Shown here: in pieces, positions 7,363 through 16,033 of the stretch
Numbering within the stretch: position 1 is the first letter of the stretch
Layout: the number at the start of each line of letters is the position of its first letter
NCBI RefSeq assembly: GCF_010731675.1
Contig: NZ_AP022584.1
Location: forward strand, 4,712,001-4,776,000
From: Mycobacterium marseillense
Lineage (GTDB): Bacteria; Actinomycetota; Actinomycetes; Mycobacteriales; Mycobacteriaceae
Length of the DNA: 64,000 bases
Reading direction: 5' to 3'
Notes under the pieces: model-generated
Seen by the model: the letters and a program-made list of their open reading frames with translations, nothing else
Database searches by the model: none
Told to the model about the DNA's origin: nothing
Translations under genes and position numbers: made by a program

Positions 7363-8508
7363 ATGACCAACGACGTCGCCATCATCGGCGTGGGCCTCCA
7401 CCCGTTCGGCAGGTTCGAAAAGACCGCGATGCAGATGGGCGCCGAGGCCGTCCAGCTCGCGCTCAAAGACGCCGGCGTGGACTGGAAGGACATCCAGTTC
7501 GGCTTCGGCGGCAGCTACGAGGTCTCCAACCCCGACGCGGTGACCCGCCTGGTCGGCCTGACCGGCATCACCTTCACCAACGTGTTCAACGCCTGCGCCA
7601 CCGCGGCCAGCGCCATCCAGCAGACCGCCGACACCATCCGGTTGGGCAAGTACGACATCGGCATCGCCATCGGCCTCGACAAGCATCCACGCGGCGCGTT
7701 CACCGACGACCCCGCCAAGCTGGCACTGCCGCAGTGGTACGCCAACAACGGGCAGTTCGTCACCACCAAGTTCTTCGGCATGAAGGCCAATAAGTACATC
7801 CACGACCACAACATCTCCCAGGAGACGCTGGCGCGGGTGGCCAACAAGAACTTCCGCAACGGTGCACTGAACCCGAATGCCTTCCGGCGCAAGGAAATCT
7901 CCGTCGAGGAGATCCTCGCCTCGCCCGCGCTGAACTACCCGTTGACGCAGTACATGTTCTGCGCGCCCGACGAGGGGGCGGCCGCGGTCATCATGTGTCG
8001 CGCCGACATGGCCGAGAAATTCACCGACAAGCCGGTCTATGTGCGCGCCTGCGAAATTCGGACCCGCCGCTTCGGCGCCTACGAGGTGCACGCCACCTCG
8101 GCGCCCCTGGACGAGGACGCGTCGCCGACGGTGTACGCGGCCAAGGCCGCCTACGAGGCGGCCGGCATCGGACCCGAGGACGTCGACGTCGCGCAGCTGC
8201 AGGACACCGACGCCGGCGCCGAGGTGATCCACATGGCCGAGACCGGCCTGTGCGCGGACGGTGAACAGGAGAAGCTGCTGGCCGACGGCGCCACCGAGAT
8301 CCACGGCTCGATACCGGTCAACACCGACGGCGGGCTGATCGCCAATGGCGAGCCCATCGGCGCGTCGGGGCTGCGACAGATGCACGAACTGGTGCGGCAG
8401 TTGCGCGGCGAGGCGGGGGAGCGACAGGTGCCCGGTGACCCGCGCGTCGGCCTGGCCCAGGTGTACGGCGCACCCGGCACCGCGTCGGCGACCATCCTGT
8501 CCCGGTAG
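7363..8508 (+). CDS. Thiolase-superfamily protein (lipid-transfer/aldolase-like), partner of DUF35
   Basis: A 381-residue SCP-x/Ltp-type thiolase-fold protein with a good ribosome binding site (TTAGGAGCAC). The nucleophile region is intact (NACATAASAI, Cys78). The conserved GHP of classical thiolases is instead GEPIGASG, with Glu330 in place of the catalytic His. The C-terminal CxG cysteine is replaced by Tyr368 (QVYGAPGTAS). These changes argue against ordinary thiolytic cleavage and resemble the DUF35-linked retro-aldolases of steroid side-chain catabolism. The substrate is not evident. It is followed by a very strong hairpin. Confidence 0.88.
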   Translation: MTNDVAIIGVGLHPFGRFEKTAMQMGAEAVQLALKDAGVDWKDIQFGFGGSYEVSNPDAVTRLVGLTGITFTNVFNACATAASAIQQTADTIRLGKYDIGIAIGLDKHPRGAFTDDPAKLALPQWYANNGQFVTTKFFGMKANKYIHDHNISQETLARVANKNFRNGALNPNAFRRKEISVEEILASPALNYPLTQYMFCAPDEGAAAVIMCRADMAEKFTDKPVYVRACEIRTRRFGAYEVHATSAPLDEDASPTVYAAKAAYEAAGIGPEDVDVAQLQDTDAGAEVIHMAETGLCADGEQEKLLADGATEIHGSIPVNTDGGLIANGEPIGASGLRQMHELVRQLRGEAGERQVPGDPRVGLAQVYGAPGTASATILSR

Positions 8509-8512
8509 CGCC

Positions 8513-8566
8513 AGCAGACACAAAAGCCCCCGAAACAACGGCGTTTCGGGGGCTTTTGCGTCTGCT
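8513..8566. terminator. Very long bidirectional terminator hairpin
   Basis: Arms at 8513-8536 and 8543-8566 pair over 24 bp with a single mismatch and a 6-nt loop; the inner 16 bp are perfect. It separates the convergent thiolase-like gene and the XPB helicase. The 14-bp core equals the fadB terminator at 919-952. The outer flank (GCAGACRCAAAAGC) is shared with the accD3 hairpin at 41123-41178. Confidence 0.88.
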
Positions 8567-8570
8567 CGTG

Positions 8571-10220
8571 TTAAATGGCCGGGCCCAGGAGGTCGTCGGC
8601 GTCGCGAATGATGTAGCCATAACCCTGCTCGGCGAGGAAGCGTTGCCGGTGCGCCGCGTATTCCGCGTCCAGGCTGTCGCGCGCCACCACGGAATAGAAG
8701 ACGGCGCCGCCGCCGTCGGCCTTCGGCCGCAGCAACCGGCCGAGACGTTGCGCCTCTTCTTGGCGGGAGCCGAAGGTACCCGAAACCTGCACGGCCACCG
8801 CGGCTTCGGGCAGGTCGATAGAGAAGTTGGCGACCTTGGACACCACCAGCGTGTTGACCTCGCCGCGGCGGAAGCCGTCGAACAGCTCTTCGCGTTCCTT
8901 GGTCCGCGTGGAGCCCTGGATCACCGGGGCGCCCAGTTCGGCGCCCAGCTCGTCGAGCTGATCGAGATACGCACCGATCACCAGGGTCTGCTCACCCGGA
9001 TGCTTCGCCAGAATCGATTTGACCACAGCAATTTTCGTGTGCACCGTCGAGCACAGCTTGTAACGCTCTTCGGGCTCGGCGGTGGCGTACATCATCCGCT
9101 CGTTGTCGGTCATGGTGACCCGCACCTCGACACACTCCGCCGGCGCGATCCAGCCCTGCGCCTCGATGTCCTTCCATGGCGCGTCATAGCGTTTCGGGCC
9201 GATCAAGGAGAACACGTCGCCCTCGCGCCCGTCCTCGCGCACCAGTGTGGCGGTCAACCCCAGGCGCCGCTTGGATTGCAGGTCGGCGGTCATCCGGAAC
9301 ACCGGCGCCGGCAACAAGTGGACCTCGTCGTAGATGATCAGGCCCCAGTCGCGGCTGTCGAAGAGTTCGAGGTGGCGGTACTCGCCCTTGGTGCGGCGGG
9401 TGATCATCTGGTACGTCGAGATGGTGACGGGCCGAATCTCCTTGCGCTCGCCCGAATACTCGCCGATCTCCTCCTCGGTGAGCGAGGTGCGGGCGATCAG
9501 CTCGCGCTTCCACTGCCGCGCCGCGACGATGTTGGTGACCAAAATCAGCGTCGTCGCACCGGCTTTCGCCATTGCGGCGGCCCCCACCAACGTCTTACCG
9601 GCGCCGCAGGGAAGCACTACCACACCGGAGCCACCGGACCAGAACGAGTCGGTGGCCATCTGCTGGTAGTCGCGCAAGTGCCAGCCGTCCTGAGCCAGGC
9701 TGATCGGGTGTGCCTCGCCGTCGACGTATCCCGCCAGATCCTCGGCGGGCCAACCGATCTTGAGCAGCATCTGCTTGACCCGACCGCGCTCGCTGGGGTG
9801 GACGATGACCGTGTCGTCGTCGATGCGGGCGCCGAGCATCGGGGCGATCTTCTTGTTGCGCAGCACTTCCTCGAGCACCGCGCGGTCCAGGCTCACCAGT
9901 GTCAGGCCGTGGGCGGGGCTTTTCACCAACTGCAGGCGGCCGTAGCGGGCCATGGTGTCGACGATGTCGACCAGCAGCGGCTGCGGCACCGCGTAGCGGG
10001 AAAAGGAGACCAGCGCGTCGACGACCTGTTCGGCGTCGTGTCCGGCGGCGCGGGCGTTCCACAGCGCCAGCGGTGTGATGCGGTAGGTGTGCACGTGCTC
10101 GGGTGCGCGTTCGAGCTCGGCGAACGGCGCGATGGCGGCTCGCGCGGCGCCGGCTTGTTCGTGGTCCACTTCGAGCAGCACCGTCTTGTCGGACTGCACG
10201 ATCAACGGTCCGTCAGACAT
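8571..10220 (-). CDS. ercc3: XPB/ERCC3-type DNA helicase
   Basis: A 549-residue superfamily 2 helicase related to eukaryotic XPB. Visible are Walker A (LPCGAGKT, residues 203-210), the DEVH box (298-301), the XPB-specific RED motif within GLTATLVREDGREGD (R328-D330), and the C-terminal RecA motif QEEAQRLGRLLRP. The N-terminal ~170 residues are the helicase-associated damage-recognition domain. It unwinds DNA 3' to 5' with ATP and probably acts in repair. I choose ATG 10220, with GAGGAGGAG about 11 nt upstream, over the GTG at 10232, which would sit directly on that sequence. The start codon and ribosome binding site lie inside a tandem repeat. Homologue: Rv0861c. Confidence 0.95.
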   Translation of the reverse strand: MSDGPLIVQSDKTVLLEVDHEQAGAARAAIAPFAELERAPEHVHTYRITPLALWNARAAGHDAEQVVDALVSFSRYAVPQPLLVDIVDTMARYGRLQLVKSPAHGLTLVSLDRAVLEEVLRNKKIAPMLGARIDDDTVIVHPSERGRVKQMLLKIGWPAEDLAGYVDGEAHPISLAQDGWHLRDYQQMATDSFWSGGSGVVVLPCGAGKTLVGAAAMAKAGATTLILVTNIVAARQWKRELIARTSLTEEEIGEYSGERKEIRPVTISTYQMITRRTKGEYRHLELFDSRDWGLIIYDEVHLLPAPVFRMTADLQSKRRLGLTATLVREDGREGDVFSLIGPKRYDAPWKDIEAQGWIAPAECVEVRVTMTDNERMMYATAEPEERYKLCSTVHTKIAVVKSILAKHPGEQTLVIGAYLDQLDELGAELGAPVIQGSTRTKEREELFDGFRRGEVNTLVVSKVANFSIDLPEAAVAVQVSGTFGSRQEEAQRLGRLLRPKADGGGAVFYSVVARDSLDAEYAAHRQRFLAEQGYGYIIRDADDLLGPAI

Positions 10221-10361
10221 GACTAGCGCCACTCCTCCTCATCGCTTCGCTCTGCATCGTCGTCGGCACGCATGACTAGCGCCACTCCTCCTCATCGCTT
10301 CGCTCTGCATCGTCGTCGGCGCGCATGACTAGCGCCACTCCTCCTCATCGCTTCGCTCTGC
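10218..10361 (-). repeat. 53-bp MIRU-like tandem repeat (2.7 copies) with coupled mini-ORFs
   Basis: Two full 53-bp units (10218-10270 and 10271-10323, one base different) and a 38-bp partial third (10324-10361). On the minus strand each full unit holds a ribosome binding site (GAGGAGGAG) and an ATG-to-TAG mini-ORF coding MRADDDAERSDEEEWR, ending two bases before the next ATG. The last ATG of the chain is the ercc3 start. Size, orientation with the flanking genes and embedded short ORFs match the mycobacterial interspersed repetitive units described in M. tuberculosis. Copy number is a likely strain marker. Confidence 0.85.
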
Positions 10362-10383
10362 TTCGCGCCCGGCATGCCAACCA

Positions 10384-12642
10384 TTATTGGCCGGAGGCCG
10401 ACACCACCGACGTGATGCGGTGGATCGCGAAGTCGCGCAGCCTCCCCGATGCCGAATCGAAGGCGACCAACTGGCCGCCCCGGACGGAGATCGGCGACAC
10501 GACACGCTGCGTGGCCACGCCGGCCGCGTCTAGATAACCGATCACCAGGGTGCCTTGTTCCCGGGCGGCGCGCTGCAACAGGGTCATGGTGGCCGCCGGA
10601 TCGACGCGGATGTTGCCGAACGGGGCTGCGGTGACCTTGCGCAGCACCGCGACGACCGCGTGCAAGCTGTCGCTGTTGGGACGCCGCAGCGGGCGATACG
10701 GGCGGCGTTGCTGTGGTGTGGCCACCCGGGCGCCGCGCGGCCGCACGTCGACGATGGCGCCCGTCGAGTCCTCGGCCGCCGGGGCGAATCCGGCTGCCCG
10801 CAGCGCGGCGAGCACCTCACCGATCGGCGCCGGCGACACCGCCACCGTGGGAGCCAGCGCGCGCAGCTGCACCTCTTCGGTCGCCGGCGCGGCCACGGCC
10901 TGGGCCAGCAGCGCCGGATCCTCGCAGCGCACGAACGACGCGGCCATGCCGATCCGCAGCTGCCCGTGCCGGCGCGCAACATCGTCAATGAGGTAGGTAA
11001 GCCCTTGGGGCACAGGCGTTTTAGAGTGGTTAGCGAACAGGGCGTGCATCCAGTCGCGGGTCTTGCCGACATCGAGCGCATGCCGAATCGACTGCTCGCT
11101 GACGCGGTACACCATCGCGGTACCGGCCGATTCGACGGTGGCCACAGTGGCGAGCTGCTCGGCCAGGTCACGTTGCAGCGGACCGGGCACCACGACCGTC
11201 AGATCGGCCTGCACCAGGAAATGGTCGACCGGTTTGGGGAGGGCCCGGGACATCGCGTCGACCGCGACCTGAAGATCGTTGTCCCCGTCCAGCAGCGACC
11301 GAGCGGGCGTGCTGATCGCCCCGCGCCCCACCAGGCCCATGGCGTGGCTCTCGGTGAGCAGGTCCCCGACGGGTCCCGGCTGTAATCGCTTGGCCCAGCG
11401 CGGACGCCGCCAGATCAGTGCCGCCGACGCTTCCGCCGCGTCCACGCCGGCGCCGGGCGGGAGCTCGGACAGCATGCCGAGCAGCAGCCGGCGATCCAGC
11501 GGTGCGGCCGTGGAGTACAGGGCGTCGGTAAGCGCCCCATAGGGTTTGGCGTCGGGGCTGCGGGTGCCGATCAGTGCGGGCCGGCTGGGAAGGTCGAGCC
11601 AGCTGCGTGCCAACAGCTGCCAACGCTCGGCGGTGGACAGCGCGGCGAACCGGTCGGTGGCGACCGTCGGGGCCCAGTACGGTGCCTCACCGGCGGTGGG
11701 TTCGGGGTCAGGCATGCCGCTGGCGATCAATCCCGCTGCGGCGGCGACTTCGAGGATCAAACCCAGCCGCGACTCGTCGATGCCGGTCACCTTGCTCAGC
11801 CGCTTGACGTCCCGAATCCCCAGTCCGCCGCTGCGCAGCTCGGAAACCGGTGTGGCGGAAAGTGTTTCGAGCAGGACGTCGAGCTCCCGCAGCAGGTCGA
11901 TGGCGGCTCCGGCGGCCGTCGCGTCGACATCGTCGGTGCTGGTGGTCGACACCACCGGGTCCGGCGCGGTCAGTTGCATAGGGCCGGGCTGCTCGCCGCG
12001 CAGCACCTGTCCCACGTGGCGGGGCAGGATCACGGTCTCGGCGTCGATGCGCCGCAACAGGCCCATGGCCAGCAGCTGCGGCACCGGGCGGTCCGGCGCC
12101 GCGCCGGGCGCCGCATCCCGCGTGCGGCCCATCGGGGAGCCTTCGAGAAGTTTCTCCAGCACGTCGAGCTGCGCCGGGTCGAGGTCGTCGATCAGGGCGG
12201 CGATCTGCTCGGCGTCGCGCGAGGTGTCCTCGAGGATGACCTGCCCCGGATGCCACGGCATTCCCGTCCCGGCGTCCGGGGCGACCCGCAGCGCGGTCTC
12301 GCCCCAGACCAGGACGCGGTGCCGGAGGTCGTCGACCGCCTCGAGGACCTCGCCTTCGGGGGCACGGTCGCCGATCAGCGCCAGCAGCTTGGCGGCCGGC
12401 ACCGGTTCCGCATCGGCCTGCAGCACCAGCAGCGCGTCGAGCACCGCCAGCCGCAGGAAGTCGAGGTCGTCGGTGGCAGCCTTGATCGACTGGCGGGCCT
12501 GGGCTCGGGCCGCCAGCGCGGCGATGCTGCCGGGCGGGGGCTGGGCGAGGTCCGGCCGCAATTCCAGCAGGCGGATCAGGCGCTCATCGGACAACTCGGC
12601 CAGCCACGACCCCAGCGGGATATCCGGGGTGTTGTCGGTCAT
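10384..12642 (-). CDS. Helicase-associated domain protein (XPB partner)
   Basis: A 752-residue protein, homologue of Rv0862c. It has no Walker motifs. Its C-terminal ~350 residues match the 'helicase XPB/Ssl2 N-terminal' type of domain found next to, rather than in, the ATPase (DLTVVVPGPLQRDLAEQLA at about residue 490 onward). The N-terminal half is a run of winged-helix-like segments (GGLGIRDVKRLSKVTGI). It is directly upstream of, and cotranscribed with, ercc3, suggesting it loads or regulates the helicase on DNA. Its TAA stop overlaps an ATG (TAATG) leading into the repeat region, so translation may continue through the mini-ORFs into ercc3. Confidence 0.9.
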   Translation of the reverse strand: MTDNTPDIPLGSWLAELSDERLIRLLELRPDLAQPPPGSIAALAARAQARQSIKAATDDLDFLRLAVLDALLVLQADAEPVPAAKLLALIGDRAPEGEVLEAVDDLRHRVLVWGETALRVAPDAGTGMPWHPGQVILEDTSRDAEQIAALIDDLDPAQLDVLEKLLEGSPMGRTRDAAPGAAPDRPVPQLLAMGLLRRIDAETVILPRHVGQVLRGEQPGPMQLTAPDPVVSTTSTDDVDATAAGAAIDLLRELDVLLETLSATPVSELRSGGLGIRDVKRLSKVTGIDESRLGLILEVAAAAGLIASGMPDPEPTAGEAPYWAPTVATDRFAALSTAERWQLLARSWLDLPSRPALIGTRSPDAKPYGALTDALYSTAAPLDRRLLLGMLSELPPGAGVDAAEASAALIWRRPRWAKRLQPGPVGDLLTESHAMGLVGRGAISTPARSLLDGDNDLQVAVDAMSRALPKPVDHFLVQADLTVVVPGPLQRDLAEQLATVATVESAGTAMVYRVSEQSIRHALDVGKTRDWMHALFANHSKTPVPQGLTYLIDDVARRHGQLRIGMAASFVRCEDPALLAQAVAAPATEEVQLRALAPTVAVSPAPIGEVLAALRAAGFAPAAEDSTGAIVDVRPRGARVATPQQRRPYRPLRRPNSDSLHAVVAVLRKVTAAPFGNIRVDPAATMTLLQRAAREQGTLVIGYLDAAGVATQRVVSPISVRGGQLVAFDSASGRLRDFAIHRITSVVSASGQ

Positions 12643-12742
12643 CGCTGACCAGCGTAAAGCAGGTCGTGGGTGCTGAGCAGACTGCGAAGGGCCGGCGCGA
12701 ACCTACGGTCTTGCGCCACGCGCTCCAGGGCCACCTGTCAGA

Positions 12743-12952
12743 ATGGACCTCGTGGCTGACACTGCTGAGGGCAAAGCTCGCAAAACCAAGTATGTCGACA
12801 ACGGCTGGCCGACGACGGACCCCGACGACCACGCGGTCAGTGAACTCGTGACCGACCGGACGGGTGCGCTGTCGCCCTTCGGCGAGCTGACGTTCCCGCT
12901 GCCCTCCACCGAGCTTCCCTACCTGCACCCTGTCACCGTCGTCAATCGGTAG
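12743..12952 (+). CDS. Conserved hypothetical protein, Rv0863 family
   Basis: A 69-residue mycobacterial protein without a recognised domain. The stretch [20 protein letters not shown] followed by [18 protein letters not shown] is strongly proline/acidic and looks unstructured. An alternative GTG start at 12752 gives 66 residues. It is divergent from the helicase-associated gene and 8 bp upstream of moaC2, so it probably leads the moaC2-mog-moaE2 transcript. Function is unknown. Confidence 0.75.
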   Translation: MDLVADTAEGKARKTKYVDNGWPTTDPDDHAVSELVTDRTGALSPFGELTFPLPSTELPYLHPVTVVNR

Positions 12953-12960
12953 GTCTCCAC

Positions 12961-13491
12961 ATGGCCAGGGCCTCTGAGGCCGCGAAAGCCTCGGCGACCT
13001 GGGCGTCGGGAGAATCCCGCTCGGGTGCGCTGTCACACGTGGACGACCAGGGGGCGGCGCACATGGTCGACGTCAGCGAGAAGGCAGCCACCAAGCGGAC
13101 CGCCGTCGCCGCGGGTGCCTTGCGCACGTCGGCGCACGTGGTGGAACTGATCTCGTCGGGGGGCCTGCCCAAGGGCGACGCGCTTGCCACCGCCCGGATA
13201 GCGGGTATCCAAGCGGCGAAGCGCACCAGCGATCTCATTCCGCTCTGCCATCAGCTCGCGCTCACCGGGGTCGACATCGACTTCGACGTGGCCGAGTCGG
13301 ACATCGAGATCACCGCCACGGTGCGCAGCACCGACCGCACGGGGGTGGAGATGGAAGCGCTTTGCGCCGTCAGCGTCGCGGCCCTGACGCTCTACGACAT
13401 GATCAAGGCGGTCGATCCGGCCGCGCGGATCGATGACATTCGAGTCCTGCGCAAGGAAGGCGGCAAAACCGGAATGTGGACGCGGTCATGA
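12961..13491 (+). CDS. moaC2: MoaC2, cyclic pyranopterin monophosphate synthase
   Basis: A 176-residue MoaC that, with a MoaA radical enzyme, converts GTP-derived 3',8-cH2GTP into cPMP, the first molybdenum cofactor intermediate. The family motifs [33 protein letters not shown] and [20 protein letters not shown] are intact. The N-terminus has about 25 extra residues before [16 protein letters not shown], so the true start could be downstream. Its stop overlaps the mog start (ATGA), giving translational coupling. Homologue: Rv0864. Confidence 0.94.
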   Translation: MARASEAAKASATWASGESRSGALSHVDDQGAAHMVDVSEKAATKRTAVAAGALRTSAHVVELISSGGLPKGDALATARIAGIQAAKRTSDLIPLCHQLALTGVDIDFDVAESDIEITATVRSTDRTGVEMEALCAVSVAALTLYDMIKAVDPAARIDDIRVLRKEGGKTGMWTRS

Positions 13492-13970
13492 GCACGCGAT
13501 CGGCCCGCGTCATCATCGCCTCGACCCGGGCGTCGGCCGGACAATACGAAGACCGATGCGGGCCGATCATCACCGAATGGCTCACGGAGCGGGGCTTTTC
13601 GGCCGCAGAGCCGGAGGTGGTCGCCGATGGGTCGCCCGTCGGCGATGCGCTGCGCAAGGCGATCGATGAGGACGTCGACGTCATCCTCACCTCCGGCGGC
13701 ACCGGCATTTCACCCACTGACAGCACCCCGGACCAGACCGTGGCCGTCATCGATTACCTCATCCCCGGCCTGGCAGAGGCGATCCGCCAGTCGGGGCTGC
13801 CCAAGGTGCCGACGTCGGTGTTGTCCCGCAGCGTGTGCGGGGTGGCCGGACGGACCCTGATCGTCAACCTGCCGGGGTCACCCGGTGGGGTGCGCGACGG
13901 GCTCGGCGTGCTCGCCGACGTGCTCGACCACGCGCTCGATCAACTCGCCGGTAAAGACCACCAGCGATGA
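13488..13970 (+). CDS. mog: Mog/MoaB-type molybdopterin adenylyltransferase
   Basis: A 160-residue MogA/MoaB fold protein that adenylylates molybdopterin before molybdate insertion. The molybdopterin-binding [18 protein letters not shown] block and the C-terminal [17 protein letters not shown] are clear. I start at ATG 13488 (ATGA overlap with moaC2) rather than four codons upstream. Its own stop overlaps the moaE2 start the same way, so moaC2, mog and moaE2 form one coupled operon. Homologue: Rv0865. Confidence 0.94.
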   Translation: MSTRSARVIIASTRASAGQYEDRCGPIITEWLTERGFSAAEPEVVADGSPVGDALRKAIDEDVDVILTSGGTGISPTDSTPDQTVAVIDYLIPGLAEAIRQSGLPKVPTSVLSRSVCGVAGRTLIVNLPGSPGGVRDGLGVLADVLDHALDQLAGKDHQR

Positions 13971-14392
13971 CGCTGGTCGTGCGCGCAGTCATGACCGAGC
14001 ATCCGATCCTTCTGGCTGAGCATGAAGAGATGGTGGGCCATCAATCGGCCGGGGCCATCGTCGGCTTCGTCGGCATGATCCGCGACCACGACGTCGGGCG
14101 ACGCGTGGTGCGGCTGGAGTACTCGGCGCACCCCTCGGCCGCGCAGGTCATGGCTGACGTGGTGGCCGATGTGGCGGCGCAATCGAGCGGCGTCCGCGCC
14201 GTCGCCGCCAGCCACCGCGTCGGTGTGCTGCACATCGGAGAGGCGGCTTTGGTAGCGGCGGTCGCCGCCGACCACCGGCAGGCGGCCTTCGCCACCTGCG
14301 CGCAACTGGTCGACACCATCAAGGCGCGGCTACCGGTGTGGAAGCACCAGTTCTTCGCCGACGGCACCGAGGAGTGGGTCGGCTCGGCCTGA
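13967..14392 (+). CDS. moaE2: MoaE2, molybdopterin synthase large subunit
   Basis: A 141-residue catalytic subunit that inserts the dithiolene sulfurs into cPMP, taking them from the thiocarboxylated C-terminus of MoaD. Typical blocks are [39 protein letters not shown] and the C-terminal [19 protein letters not shown] that carries the active-site lysines. Its small partner moaD2 is encoded on the opposite strand about 1.4 kb away, past rpfA. Homologue: Rv0866. Confidence 0.94.
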   Translation: MTLVVRAVMTEHPILLAEHEEMVGHQSAGAIVGFVGMIRDHDVGRRVVRLEYSAHPSAAQVMADVVADVAAQSSGVRAVAASHRVGVLHIGEAALVAAVAADHRQAAFATCAQLVDTIKARLPVWKHQFFADGTEEWVGSA

Positions 14393-14436
14393 CGCCGTAG
14401 CCAGCTGACGCCCCGGATTTGGTGCGCCGTGCCCTA

Positions 14437-14468
14437 CACGCCCCGAACAGGAGGGTTTTCGGGGCGTG
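14437..14468. terminator. Hairpin between convergent moaE2 and rpfA
   Basis: CACGCCCCGAA (14437-14447) pairs perfectly with TTCGGGGCGTG (14458-14468). No U-tract follows on either side, so it would act as a mycobacterial-type tail-less terminator. Confidence 0.65.
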
Positions 14469-14493
14469 CGGGGAATCTGGTGGTGCGGGAGCC

Positions 14494-15345
<852 letters not shown>

Positions 15346-15348
15346 TCA

Positions 15349-15535
15349 CGCGCCTGCGAGGTCAGCTGTCGGGTTCGGGTTGGAGAGGCCACCCGGCCGG
15401 CGTGGTCGTCGGGGACGACGTCGGCTTCACCCCTAGGGGCCGCGAGCGGCCCCAGTCCGATCACGGTGGACCGGTGGGTCCCCCGTCTCCATCCATGAGT
15501 TGGTTGCCCCCGCCTATTGGATGGAGCTCGGCGCG
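15349..15535 (-). promoter_or_regulatory. c-di-AMP riboswitch (ydaO/yuaA motif) upstream of rpfA
   Basis: On the minus strand the leader has the conserved ydaO elements in order: GGGGGACCCA (15474-15483), AGGGGTGAA (15427-15435) and CCCGAACCCGACAGCTGACC (15362-15379 region, followed by TCG). Helix P1 pairs CGCGCCGAG (15535-15527) with CTCGCAGGCGCG (15360-15349), and P2 pairs CTCCATCC with GGATGGAG inside it. The rpfA ribosome binding site (GAGAGGAA) and ATG follow within 30 nt of P1. The class is known upstream of mycobacterial rpfA; ligand-bound forms usually turn expression off. Confidence 0.9.
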
Positions 15536-15750
15536 ATAGGGAGGGGAGGTCCGCCAATCGGGATGGCTGGCGAGCCTTCGGAGACCGTAACGGTTTCTGT
15601 TGGTCTCGTCACGTGTCGCGAAACCTGGCGTTTCGCTCTCGATAACGTGCGAAAACCGCAGGAGCACATGGTGTTTGCGCAGGTCATCACACGCGAGATT
15701 GGACCGTGACCGCGCCGTTATCGTTCCGTTATGTGAGATGTTTCACAGTT
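15536..15750 (-). promoter_or_regulatory. rpfA promoter region with MtrA-like direct repeats
   Basis: No gene fits here. On the minus strand ATAACG occurs twice with an 11-bp period (15727-15732 and 15716-15721), a spacing typical of response-regulator direct repeats. MtrA is reported to bind rpf promoters in M. tuberculosis. A third GATAACG lies near 15641-15647, and a small palindrome ACCGTAACGGT sits at 15584-15594. Assignment to MtrA is inference. Confidence 0.4.
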
Positions 15751-16029
15751 TCAGCCGCCGGAGAAGGGCGGCAGAACATCGATCGTGTCACCGGATTGCA
15801 ACGTCGTGGTCTCATCGCGCACGGCGACGCCGTCGCACAGGTACGAGCATCGGCTCAAGACGGTGGCAAGGCGTGATCCTCGCGTGGCGAGCCGCTCGAC
15901 CAGCTCGCCGACCGTGGTGCCGGGGCGCACCACCAGGGTCTCGGCCTCGACGCCCGCGGCCGCGTGAGCGGCCGCAAAGTAGCGCACCGTCACTCCGATG
16001 CCGGTTGCCTGGACGGGGGACTGCCCCAT
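15751..16029 (-). CDS. moaD2: MoaD2, molybdopterin synthase small subunit
   Basis: A 92-residue ubiquitin-like sulfur carrier. The fold is shown by VTVRYFAAAHAAAGVEAETL at the start, and the C-terminus ends in the essential Gly-Gly (VLPPFSGG), which is adenylylated and thiocarboxylated. I choose ATG 16029, just past the moaA2 stop; a GTG at 16041 would overlap that stop and add four residues. It is the last gene of the Rv0870c-moaA2-moaD2 run. Homologue: Rv0868c. Confidence 0.93.
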   Translation of the reverse strand: MGQSPVQATGIGVTVRYFAAAHAAAGVEAETLVVRPGTTVGELVERLATRGSRLATVLSRCSYLCDGVAVRDETTTLQSGDTIDVLPPFSGG

Positions 16030-16033
16030 GGGG

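Noticed and set aside
8556..10226. 556-codon frame antisense to the XPB helicase
   Set aside because: Mirrors the helicase gene over its full length and has no domain features.
10218..10361. CRISPR array
   Set aside because: Units are directly contiguous with no variable spacers; it is a tandem MIRU-like repeat.
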